Of a DNA stretch of 64,000 bases, positions 43,743 through 50,675 are shown piece by piece (position 1 is the first letter of the stretch; every line of letters begins with the position of its first letter). The stretch is from contig NZ_CP066167.1 in the NCBI RefSeq assembly GCF_016132545.1, positions 124,001 through 188,000 on the forward strand. The letters are read 5' to 3'. The stretch is from Spongiibacter nanhainus. GTDB lineage: Bacteria; Pseudomonadota; Gammaproteobacteria; Pseudomonadales; Spongiibacteraceae. The notes beneath the pieces were generated by a model, which was not told where the DNA came from, searched no databases, and saw nothing but the letters and a program-made list of their open reading frames with translations. The translations under genes were made by a program, and so were the position numbers.

Positions 43743-46091
43743 TTAGAAGGTCCACTTTGCGCGAACACCCAATTGCTTAGGCGGTGCCAGTGAGCGACCG
43801 GGGCCGAAATCCAGGTGAACGGCGCTGGCAAAGTAGCGCTCGTCGGTCAGGTTTTCGCCAAACAAGGTGAGCTGAAGTCCCCAGGGGTTGTAGAAGTAGC
43901 TGATCCGGGCGTCGTAGGTTTGATACTGCTCTTGCTCCAGCAGAGACGTATTTTGTGCTGAGAAGAAGTAGCCGGAGTTATAGTAAGTATCGATACCCAG
44001 CTCGATCTCGCCAAGGCGACCCAGTGAAATCGCCTGAAGCAGACTGATAGAGCCAGTGAATTCCGGGGTATTGGTCAAGGTGTTACCGGTAAAGTCACGG
44101 GCCTCGAGAAGGTTTAAGGCGCCGGGCCCGAAGGTCAGGCCTGAATCTTCATCGTAACCGCGGCCATCCTTGTAATCGGTATACTCACCATCCAGATAGC
44201 TGCCTGACGCGATGAGCGCCAGCCCGGGGTTCAATGTCGGCATGGGTTGGAGCTGCATGCTGAGTTCGACGCCTTTAATTTCGCCGTCACCAGCATTAAA
44301 GAAGGTTACCGCGCCGCCGGAGAGTATCGACGTATAGGCAGTGATGATGTTGGTTCGCTCGGTGTAGAACAGTGCGCCCTCAAGCTGCAGCTGCCCGTCC
44401 AACCAGGAACCTTTGAAGCCGAGTTCATAGGCATTATTCTCTTCTTGCTCGACAAAGTTAGGACCTTCGAGAATATTGACGGTGTTGTAGGTTGGGCTGA
44501 GATAGCCTACAGAGTAAGAGCCGTATACTTGAGCGTTGTCGAACTCCCACTGCAGTGATACCCGCGGGCTGGTGCGGCTGGTGTTGGCTTCAGGCACATC
44601 AAACGAGGAAAAGGGAATGTCGCCCTCGTCGTCGCCATCGGCTATTTTCAAATCTACCCGAGAGCCGGACACATCCCGGGACTCCTCATCGTAGCGCACA
44701 CCCAGGGTCAGTTTTAAGCGATCCAAGATATGGTAATTGCCCTCGGCGAAGCCCGAGATGGACTCGGTATTCAATACCCCGTAAGACACGGCGGTGACAT
44801 CGGCGTTGTTGAGATTGGGAACGACACCGGACAGCAGATTGCTAATCGACTCAACAATTGGAGAGACCCCCAGGAAGTCGGTAGCTCCAGTAGTGAATCG
44901 TAAATAGAGTGGATCGTAGCCGCCGGCCGCTTCGAGGTAGTAAGCGCCAACAACCCACGTTAAGCGGTCGCTCATAAAGCTATTGTCATTGGACTCAATG
45001 CGGAATTCGGCCGTGCGCTGCTCGGCATACTGTTCCCCCACATTACCCGCGAAAATCGGTGCAGAGGTGTAGTCCAGGTCACCCCAGCCATAGGGGACGT
45101 CCAGGTTTTGGTCAGACAAAATCAACTTTGCTGTGAAGGTGGGGAGGTCCCAGTTTACATAACCAGACAACATGGTCCGCCGGGTCCGCAATGCAGCGGG
45201 GACATTGTGTTGGGTACGATAATCAAACTTCGGGTCGGGCGTACATATTGCGCAGGCGGTACTGGGCTGTGTGCCTTCTGCGCTCAAACCGCCGGCGTTG
45301 GCCGCTTCCTCATAGGCGCCGCTCAAGGTAATGTCGAGAGTGTCAGTAACGTACCACTTCACTTTACCCCGAAAGGCTTCGATTTTATTGGGCTCAACTG
45401 GCTCGCCTAATTCGTTGGTATAGATAGGCTCTTCATCCCGGTAAAGTCCGGACAGTGTCGCCGCTAAGCCCTCTGCAATGGGAATATTAAGGAAGGCACT
45501 GCCACCGGAGCTGTCGGCGCCAACTAGGTCGTAACGACCGTAGTCAGCTTTAAGCTGGCCTTCAAATACGTCGTCCCGAGGGTCCGGCGTGACTATTCGA
45601 ATTGCGCCGCCCAACGCGTTACGGCCAAATAGCGTTCCCTGCGGGCCTTTCAGTACCTCAACGCGTTCGACGTTGACCAATGCATCGATAGAACCTTGTG
45701 AAGGCAGCGAGTTAATATCATCGACATAAATAGGAACACTGGGATCGGCCGACGGTAGATAGGCGTCGGACCCTACGCCCCTAAGAGATACCGTGTTGAA
45801 GCCAATTGTGCTGCCGAATACCAGCCCTGGCGTGATTTTGTCTAATTGCTGAGCTGTCTCAATGCCTATGGCATCAAGTTTCTCTGCGGAGAACGCTGCG
45901 ATTGAAATCGGTACGTCTTGAACACTCTCAGTCCGTTTGCGGGCCGTGACCACCACTTCCTCGAGCAGGCGGTTCGAGGATCGCTGCTGACTGCCATCTG
46001 ATTGATCGTTATTTGCCGTGCTCTGAGCGAATGCCGGTGCCGATAACATAGCGACCAGGGCACCTAAATAGGCGCGTTTGGATAATGTCAT
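43743..46091 (-). CDS. TonB-dependent outer-membrane receptor
   Basis: 782 residues. The signal peptide MTLSKRAYLGALVAMLSAPAFA is followed by the plug (LEEVVVTARKRTESVQDVPI, later VLKGPQGTLFGRNALGGAI) and a barrel ending in RAKWTF. The start ATG at 46091 has GGAGATACAACA upstream; the 22 extra codons in the open frame are not a signal peptide. It is embedded in the operon between rubredoxin and acyl-CoA synthetase, so it very probably imports the substrate that this operon oxidises. That links uptake and terminal oxidation in one transcript. Confidence 0.94.
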   Translation of the reverse strand: MTLSKRAYLGALVAMLSAPAFAQSTANNDQSDGSQQRSSNRLLEEVVVTARKRTESVQDVPISIAAFSAEKLDAIGIETAQQLDKITPGLVFGSTIGFNTVSLRGVGSDAYLPSADPSVPIYVDDINSLPSQGSIDALVNVERVEVLKGPQGTLFGRNALGGAIRIVTPDPRDDVFEGQLKADYGRYDLVGADSSGGSAFLNIPIAEGLAATLSGLYRDEEPIYTNELGEPVEPNKIEAFRGKVKWYVTDTLDITLSGAYEEAANAGGLSAEGTQPSTACAICTPDPKFDYRTQHNVPAALRTRRTMLSGYVNWDLPTFTAKLILSDQNLDVPYGWGDLDYTSAPIFAGNVGEQYAEQRTAEFRIESNDNSFMSDRLTWVVGAYYLEAAGGYDPLYLRFTTGATDFLGVSPIVESISNLLSGVVPNLNNADVTAVSYGVLNTESISGFAEGNYHILDRLKLTLGVRYDEESRDVSGSRVDLKIADGDDEGDIPFSSFDVPEANTSRTSPRVSLQWEFDNAQVYGSYSVGYLSPTYNTVNILEGPNFVEQEENNAYELGFKGSWLDGQLQLEGALFYTERTNIITAYTSILSGGAVTFFNAGDGEIKGVELSMQLQPMPTLNPGLALIASGSYLDGEYTDYKDGRGYDEDSGLTFGPGALNLLEARDFTGNTLTNTPEFTGSISLLQAISLGRLGEIELGIDTYYNSGYFFSAQNTSLLEQEQYQTYDARISYFYNPWGLQLTLFGENLTDERYFASAVHLDFGPGRSLAPPKQLGVRAKWTF

Positions 46092-46111
46092 TGTTGTATC
46101 TCCAGTGTTTT

Positions 46112-46282
46112 CTATTCGTTTATTATTAGGTCGTAGTCCGATTTTTCGGCACCGCACTCAGGGCATTCCCAATCGTCTGGCAAGTCCTCGAATTTTGTGC
46201 CGGGTGGAATACCCGTCTCAGGGTCGCCAAGCGCCTCATCATAGACGTGCGAACAAAATCGGCATTGGTATTTCTTATACAT
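46112..46282 (-). CDS. Rubredoxin
   Basis: A 56-residue iron-sulfur electron carrier. [20 protein letters not shown] gives the first C-x-x-C (Cys7, Cys10) and [13 protein letters not shown] the second (Cys40, Cys43), with [15 protein letters not shown] between: a canonical rubredoxin. It lies 23 bases after the hydroxylase gene and 20 bases before the TonB receptor, in the same operon. Rubredoxin donates electrons to membrane di-iron hydroxylases such as AlkB, so its presence here suggests that the desaturase-fold protein is a rubredoxin-dependent oxygenase. No rubredoxin reductase is in the window. It is short and easily missed. Confidence 0.96.
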   Translation of the reverse strand: MYKKYQCRFCSHVYDEALGDPETGIPPGTKFEDLPDDWECPECGAEKSDYDLIINE

Positions 46283-46305
46283 AGTGTTGTTCCCGCGAAT
46301 TGTAT

Positions 46306-47208
46306 TTATGCCTGAACAATCTCCCCGGTTTTAATATCTGGGTTGATGTGCATATTTTTCTGAATAGCCAGCTCGTAGCGATCTAGGTCGCCCTCAATGA
46401 GCTTGTAAACTTTGTAGTTGTTATAGAATGGCGTCATCGGAAAAAGGTGATGGATGAGGTGATAGTTCTGATATTGCAAGGCAATATTCAGCAAGCCCTC
46501 CCAGCCTTTTCTGATGGTTGTGGCCCGGGTAAAGTTTTCTTTTTGCGTTACCTCGTGTGGGACGTGTGGCAGCCAAAAGAAAGAAAAACCCATCAACAGA
46601 AACATAATCCTGCTGGGAATCAGCCACAGCAAAACGACCTCCGCGCCATATCCGCTGGCAGCCAATATGCCCAGAAAGACAAGAAACACGGCTAAACGGC
46701 GGAGGGTGGCGTGGAAATATTTTCTGGAGACTTTGGTCTGGTTCTGTAGAGTAAAAAACAAATAGTGAACGTCGATAAAGGCCCAACGGAAAGGCAGACT
46801 CCAGCTGGGGCCATGAAAGAAGCTATCCGGATCGCTGTCTTCGTTGGCAAAGCGGTGGTGAAGAATATGAGCCCAGCGGAATAACCCCAGGTGTACGTAG
46901 GGGATCAGTGGCAACAGTCCCATATAGCCGATAGCATCATTCAGTTTGTTGTCTTTCGCCGCAGAGCGATGAATGGCATCGTGAATAACGCTAAACGAAT
47001 AGTAGCCGACTATGGCATTAATAAGGCAGCCTAACCATAGCGGTAGTGCGCCCGCAAAGCCGGAGGCGTAGACGATTGTGGCTATGGTTAGTAAAACACC
47101 TGCCAAAATTACGGTTGGCCAGGAAATCGACTCAATCGCAATCAAGCGTTTAAGTTCGCGCTCTTTTTCAGGGCCAATATTACTGAGATCTATATGTCTG
47201 CTAAGCAT
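46306..47208 (-). CDS. Membrane di-iron fatty-acid-desaturase-fold hydroxylase
   Basis: 300 residues with several hydrophobic helices and the His clusters of the FA_desaturase family: HDAIHR (about 76-81), HILHHR (about 114-119) and HLIHHLFP (about 254-261), plus an additional HVPHE. AlkB/XylM signatures such as NYxEHYG are absent, so this is not a classical alkane hydroxylase. First gene of the operon that continues with rubredoxin, receptor, CoA ligase, ADH, ALDH and acyl-CoA dehydrogenase, an order that fits O2-dependent hydroxylation of a methyl group. Desaturation is the alternative. A pair of direct repeats upstream (47304-47340) probably regulates it. Confidence 0.88.
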   Translation of the reverse strand: MLSRHIDLSNIGPEKERELKRLIAIESISWPTVILAGVLLTIATIVYASGFAGALPLWLGCLINAIVGYYSFSVIHDAIHRSAAKDNKLNDAIGYMGLLPLIPYVHLGLFRWAHILHHRFANEDSDPDSFFHGPSWSLPFRWAFIDVHYLFFTLQNQTKVSRKYFHATLRRLAVFLVFLGILAASGYGAEVVLLWLIPSRIMFLLMGFSFFWLPHVPHEVTQKENFTRATTIRKGWEGLLNIALQYQNYHLIHHLFPMTPFYNNYKVYKLIEGDLDRYELAIQKNMHINPDIKTGEIVQA

Positions 47209-47303
47209 CGATAATACCGCTTATTAAAATAGTTAACGGATAACTCACGCAGAGTTGTTAAGTGAGGACTATATTGGCCGGCCCCTCGTCTGGGCAATTT
47301 ATA

Positions 47304-47340
47304 GCTATCATTTTACGACTTAGTGAGCTATCATTTTGCG
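47304..47340 (+). promoter_or_regulatory. Direct-repeat operator, copy A (AraC-type half-sites)
   Basis: GCTATCATTTTACG (47304-47317) and GCTATCATTTTGCG (47327-47340) are repeated with a 23-base period in the spacer between the hydroxylase operon and the divergent AraC gene. The same pair with the same spacing occurs at 49080-49116. Tandem half-sites two turns apart are typical of AraC-family binding. I infer that the regulator at 47407 binds here. Confidence 0.8.
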
Positions 47341-47406
47341 CATGCATACCAGAGCAGAAGTGGGTTTCTTTTACATTAAATGGCAATGAATAACTGGAGC
47401 GTATAG

Positions 47407-48453
47407 GTGGAGTTACTAAAAGAAACGCATACCGGTAACAGGCTTCTCGGCCACCTGTATAACGTGTTGGTCACCGACTACCCGGAAATCAATCCCGGTA
47501 GCTGCGCCTTGGAGTGTAATTTAAAAAGCGTGGCCTGGTGGCGCAATGAATCCCCTACACCCATGCAAGACTTCACTGATCTGTTGCGTTATATCACCCG
47601 CAAACACTCGAACACGATAATTTATAAAGTTTCCCAGCGCGCTCAGCTTACCGACTTGGGGATGATGGGCTACGCTATGATGACCACCACAAACTTATAT
47701 GAGTTTGTGACCGTGGCTTCTCATGCCTTGGATCAATTTGGTTATCCGGTGGAAATTTCCGTGGCCCACGTTGACGACGAGCACGCTTCGATACGCTTTC
47801 AGGGTAAGTTTGAAGAGGGGCAGCACTTCGAGAGTTTTATCGAGTTCTCAATGAGTTTGGCCTGGCGCTGCATTATGGGGATGTTTCCCTCGGGGATGGT
47901 GAAGAGCCCTGTGCGAGTCAATTTTGGTTTTGCCGAGGGTGAATCTCCGGTTGCCGAAGCTAAAAAGTTTTATGGCAAGGCTATTTTTTACGATCAGAGC
48001 GTCAGCGAAATAGTTGTTAATCGCAGTACGTTAGAGACTCGCTTGCCCGCCGCGAGTTTGGATGACTATAGAGAGTGCTCTCTTCAGAGCAGCCATATAT
48101 TGAAAAACCTGGGCAGCAAGTCGACCTATAAATACCGTGTCGAGCAGGCGCTAATAGAAGCGCCCAATGTCTGTAAGTACTCTTTTTCGCATACCGCTAA
48201 GTACCTGAACATGACAACCCGGCAATTGCGTAGCAGGTTAGAGGGCGAAAGCACTCATTTTCGTGAAATATCACTGAATTTGCGAATGCGCCTCGCCAAC
48301 GAGTATCTGCTGTCTACGACACTGCCAGTACAGAAAATAGCCTATATGCTTTGCTATACCGAGCCGAATAGCTTTATTCGGGCCTATACCCGCTATTACG
48401 GCTTCTCGCCCAATAAGCATCGCATGCAGGCCCGAGCGCTTGATTCTTATTAA
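47407..48453 (+). CDS. AraC-family regulator with Arabinose_bd-type sensor domain
   Basis: 348 residues: a long N-terminal sensor domain of the OruR/ArgR-like 'Arabinose_bd' group and a C-terminal HTH (YSFSHTAKYLNMTTRQLRSRL, then LPVQKIAYMLCYTEPNSFIRAYTRYYGFSPNKHR). The start is GTG 47407 with GGAG about eight bases upstream. It diverges from the hydroxylase operon, separated by 198 bases that contain the paired CTATCATTTT sites. Probable local activator of that operon and, through the second site pair, of the small exported protein gene at 48624-49010. Confidence 0.9.
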   Translation: MELLKETHTGNRLLGHLYNVLVTDYPEINPGSCALECNLKSVAWWRNESPTPMQDFTDLLRYITRKHSNTIIYKVSQRAQLTDLGMMGYAMMTTTNLYEFVTVASHALDQFGYPVEISVAHVDDEHASIRFQGKFEEGQHFESFIEFSMSLAWRCIMGMFPSGMVKSPVRVNFGFAEGESPVAEAKKFYGKAIFYDQSVSEIVVNRSTLETRLPAASLDDYRECSLQSSHILKNLGSKSTYKYRVEQALIEAPNVCKYSFSHTAKYLNMTTRQLRSRLEGESTHFREISLNLRMRLANEYLLSTTLPVQKIAYMLCYTEPNSFIRAYTRYYGFSPNKHRMQARALDSY

Positions 48454-48459
48454 CCTGAT

Positions 48460-48491
48460 AATCAAATAGCTGAATCCAATACTATTTGATT
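48460..48491 (+). terminator. Hairpin after AraC gene, possible terminator
   Basis: AATCAAATAG (48460-48469) and CTATTTGATT (48482-48491) form a perfect 10-bp stem with a 12-base loop, seven bases after the AraC stop codon. The stem is AT-rich and there is no long T-run, so termination is plausible but weakly supported. Confidence 0.45.
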
Positions 48492-48513
48492 GTCGCCCAG
48501 GCTCGCAGCCCGC

Positions 48514-48584
48514 AGCGGCACATAACCTACATGGATGTAGGGAACGCAGGTTTCGCAGGAGCAAAAACCTGCCCATGTGCCGCT
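48514..48584. repeat. Cloverleaf-like structured element
   Basis: Outer arms AGCGGCACAT (48514-48523) and ATGTGCCGCT (48575-48584) are perfectly complementary. They enclose two further perfect hairpins: CCTACAT/ATGTAGG (48526-48532 and 48535-48541) and GCAGGTTT/AAACCTGC (48546-48553 and 48565-48572). The 71-base unit can fold as a three-way junction on either strand. It lies between convergent genes. It is probably a dispersed non-coding repeat or mobile palindromic element rather than a gene; no second copy is in the window. Confidence 0.7.
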
Positions 48585-48623
48585 TATTAATTCGGCCAAA
48601 AGCTTGCCGAGTTAATCGTTCTG

Positions 48624-49010
48624 TTAAAAGGGCATCGCAGGCGCGCCATTGCCGTCCAGCAATGCGCCGATAAAGCTGGCATCGAGTTGATCAATCACCA
48701 TCACCAACGGCTGCTGCAAGAGGATGAGGCCTTGGTTTTCGGCCAGATTGAAGCCGCCGAGGGCGTCGGTGCTGAACAGGGTCGTGGTCAGGGTGTTCGC
48801 CACTGCGGCGTTACCCAGTAAGGGGTCTGTGAGAGGGCTGGCCAAGGCCAGTATATTGCCGGCAGTGGGGAGTTGCGACAGGGCAGCTCCGGCCAAGGTA
48901 TTGACCAGATCGCGGGGGATCAATGCAGTGACCGACTCCAGCATTTGGGCCTGTGTCAGACTTGGTAGAAGTGTTAGTGCTATTACTGCTAAGGCATTTT
49001 TGACTTTCAT
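48624..49010 (-). CDS. Small exported protein of unknown function
   Basis: 128 residues with a clean signal peptide (MKVKNALAVIALTLLPSLTQA). The mature part is neutral, rich in Leu, Ala and Thr, without Cys and without a domain I recognise. Stretches such as TAGNILALASPLTDPLLGNAAVANTLTT look amphipathic or weakly hydrophobic. Its promoter region has the same paired operator as the hydroxylase operon, with a -10-like TACAAT (minus strand, 49065-49060) placed so that the proximal half-site overlaps the -35 position. It may be a periplasmic or surface partner in uptake of the hydrophobic substrate; this is inference. Confidence 0.75.
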   Translation of the reverse strand: MKVKNALAVIALTLLPSLTQAQMLESVTALIPRDLVNTLAGAALSQLPTAGNILALASPLTDPLLGNAAVANTLTTTLFSTDALGGFNLAENQGLILLQQPLVMVIDQLDASFIGALLDGNGAPAMPF

Positions 49011-49059
49011 GTTGTTATCCTGCGTTAAACGAAAGTAGTGCCGCAGGCTAGAAGATCAG

Positions 49060-49116
49060 ATTGTAGGGAGCAATCGGTAGCTATCATTTTACGCATACTC
49101 TAACTATCATTTTGCG
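49060..49116 (-). promoter_or_regulatory. Direct-repeat operator, copy B, with candidate -10 box
   Basis: GCTATCATTTTACG (49080-49093) and ACTATCATTTTGCG (49103-49116) repeat with a 23-base period, the same sequence, order and spacing as at 47304-47340. On the minus strand a TACAAT box at 49065-49060 follows at the distance expected if the proximal site overlaps -35, an arrangement used by AraC-type activators. It lies 70 bases upstream of the small exported protein gene. Confidence 0.75.
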
Positions 49117-49148
49117 CAAAGAGATGTTGCCGATGGCTCCGGCGCAAT

Positions 49149-50435
49149 TCAGAGCGACGATGTCTCTGCGAGCTGAAGGTCCATTTTTAGGTAATGAGAT
49201 GCATAATAAAAACCGAATGCAGCCACCAACATCGCGCTTGGAACGATAGATGTCAGCGCAACGCCCAATGAGGCGTCGCCAAGGGTAGGATAAAGGAAAT
49301 CGCTCAAGAGGCCGACACTCCAGGGGCCGAGACCGAGACCAATGATATTAAGAATAAAGAACAGGATCGCCGAAGCGGTAGCCCGCATATTCTGACCAAC
49401 CAGTCCATGGGTGACGGCGATCACATTTCCTAAATAGGCGTTCAGAAAAGTGCCTGGCAAAATCAACAGGCTCAAGGCTAGATACGGACTGTCTACTGAG
49501 AAGGCCAGGCCCGAAAGCGGTGCACTGATAAGCAGAAAGATTAAAGGAAGCCAGACGTACCAACGAGCGTCTGTTTTACCAAAACGGTCCGAGAGATAGC
49601 CACCGCTGAGCACGCCAATAGCACCGGCTACGCCGAGAATCAGTGCCAGCCAGGTGCCCAATTCCCCGGTTTCCATGCCGTGGCTGCGAATCATAAAGGA
49701 CGCAGTCCAGTTAGCGATGGCGTAGCCGGCAAAGGCGTTCAGCGCCGCTGCCGCCGCCATAAAGCGAAATGACTTGCGACTCCACAGTACGGCTAATACT
49801 GTGCGCAGTGGCTCGCCTTTGGTTTTGTCGGCAGGGGTACGCTGTCGGGGCGGCTCTGCAACCGTAAAGCGAACGACAACGGCCAGTAAAATTCCGGGTA
49901 TGCCCACCACAATAAAGGCGAGTCGCCAGCCAAAAAATTCGTTCAACCAGCCCCCTAACAGAAAGCCAAAAAGAATGCCGATATTGACGCCAGTGGAGTA
50001 AAAGCCCATCGCGGTGGCCCGCTTTTGTGGTGGGAAGTAGTCAGAAATAATTGAGTGGGAAGGCGGGCTGCCACCTGCTTCTCCAACCCCCACGCCAATG
50101 CGGGCCAATAACAACTGTATATAATTCTGGGCCAAACCACTGATGCTGGTCATAAAGCTCCAGGTAAATACCGCCAAGGCGACGATATTCCGACGATTTG
50201 ACCAGTCAGCCCAGCGAGCGATGGGGATGCCTGCCGTCACGTAAAAGGCGGCGAAGGCAAAACCGGTAAGCAAACCCAGATGCGCGTCTTTTAGGCCCAG
50301 GTCGGCCTTGATCGACTCCTGCAATATGGCCAATAACTGCCGATCTATAAAATTAAAGCTATAGACTAGAGTCAGAATGACCAGGGTGTAATAGGCGGAG
50401 GTATTACTTTGTAGCGTAGGGCTTTTGTTCATCAT
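49149..50435 (-). CDS. MFS transporter (spinster-like)
   Basis: 428-residue inner-membrane transporter with about twelve helices. The cytoplasmic motif PIARWADWSNRRN follows helix 2, and RIGVGVGEAGGSPPSHSIISDYFPPQKRATAMG is characteristic of the spinster-type MFS group often found in sphingomonad and marine catabolic loci. The substrate is unknown but may be the oxidised product or substrate of the neighbouring pathways. ATG 50435 or 50432. It follows a TonB receptor gene on the same strand, separated by 240 bases with a probable terminator, so it likely has its own promoter. Confidence 0.9.
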   Translation of the reverse strand: MMNKSPTLQSNTSAYYTLVILTLVYSFNFIDRQLLAILQESIKADLGLKDAHLGLLTGFAFAAFYVTAGIPIARWADWSNRRNIVALAVFTWSFMTSISGLAQNYIQLLLARIGVGVGEAGGSPPSHSIISDYFPPQKRATAMGFYSTGVNIGILFGFLLGGWLNEFFGWRLAFIVVGIPGILLAVVVRFTVAEPPRQRTPADKTKGEPLRTVLAVLWSRKSFRFMAAAAALNAFAGYAIANWTASFMIRSHGMETGELGTWLALILGVAGAIGVLSGGYLSDRFGKTDARWYVWLPLIFLLISAPLSGLAFSVDSPYLALSLLILPGTFLNAYLGNVIAVTHGLVGQNMRATASAILFFILNIIGLGLGPWSVGLLSDFLYPTLGDASLGVALTSIVPSAMLVAAFGFYYASHYLKMDLQLAETSSL

Positions 50436-50615
50436 TATTATGCTCGCCGGCTCTTAAGGCCACGATTCTGAGATAATCGTAGCCATGGTGTTTTGTAGTT
50501 TAGACGCTATTGCCTTCAGGTAGGAGTATCCCTGTGGATTTTTCACCGTCGCGAACAGCGCCGTCACCAAGCGGGCGAGTGAGGTGATGCAATGAAATAA
50601 AAGGAAATGAAAGGA

Positions 50616-50647
50616 AAGGCGCCGACCCTCGCTGAGGACGACGCCTT
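50616..50647 (-). terminator. Probable Rho-independent terminator of the TonB receptor gene
   Basis: On the minus strand AAGGCG...CGCCTT (50647-50642 with 50621-50616) plus inner CG and GAGG/CCTC pairs form an imperfect hairpin starting 29 bases after the receptor stop codon. It is followed on that strand by a T-rich stretch (TCCTTTCATTTCCTTTTATT). Confidence 0.5.
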
Positions 50648-50675
50648 ATATGTCGGGCTGTTGTGCAGAGGTTCA

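Noticed and set aside
46306-47208. Calling the rubredoxin-linked gene alkane 1-monooxygenase (AlkB)
   Set aside because: The His boxes and the 300-residue length are of the FA_desaturase type; AlkB motifs such as NYxEHYG are missing.
47304-49116. CTATCATTTT repeats as a CRISPR or simple repeat array
   Set aside because: There are only two pairs, in promoter regions, with no spacer structure and no cas genes; operators explain them better.
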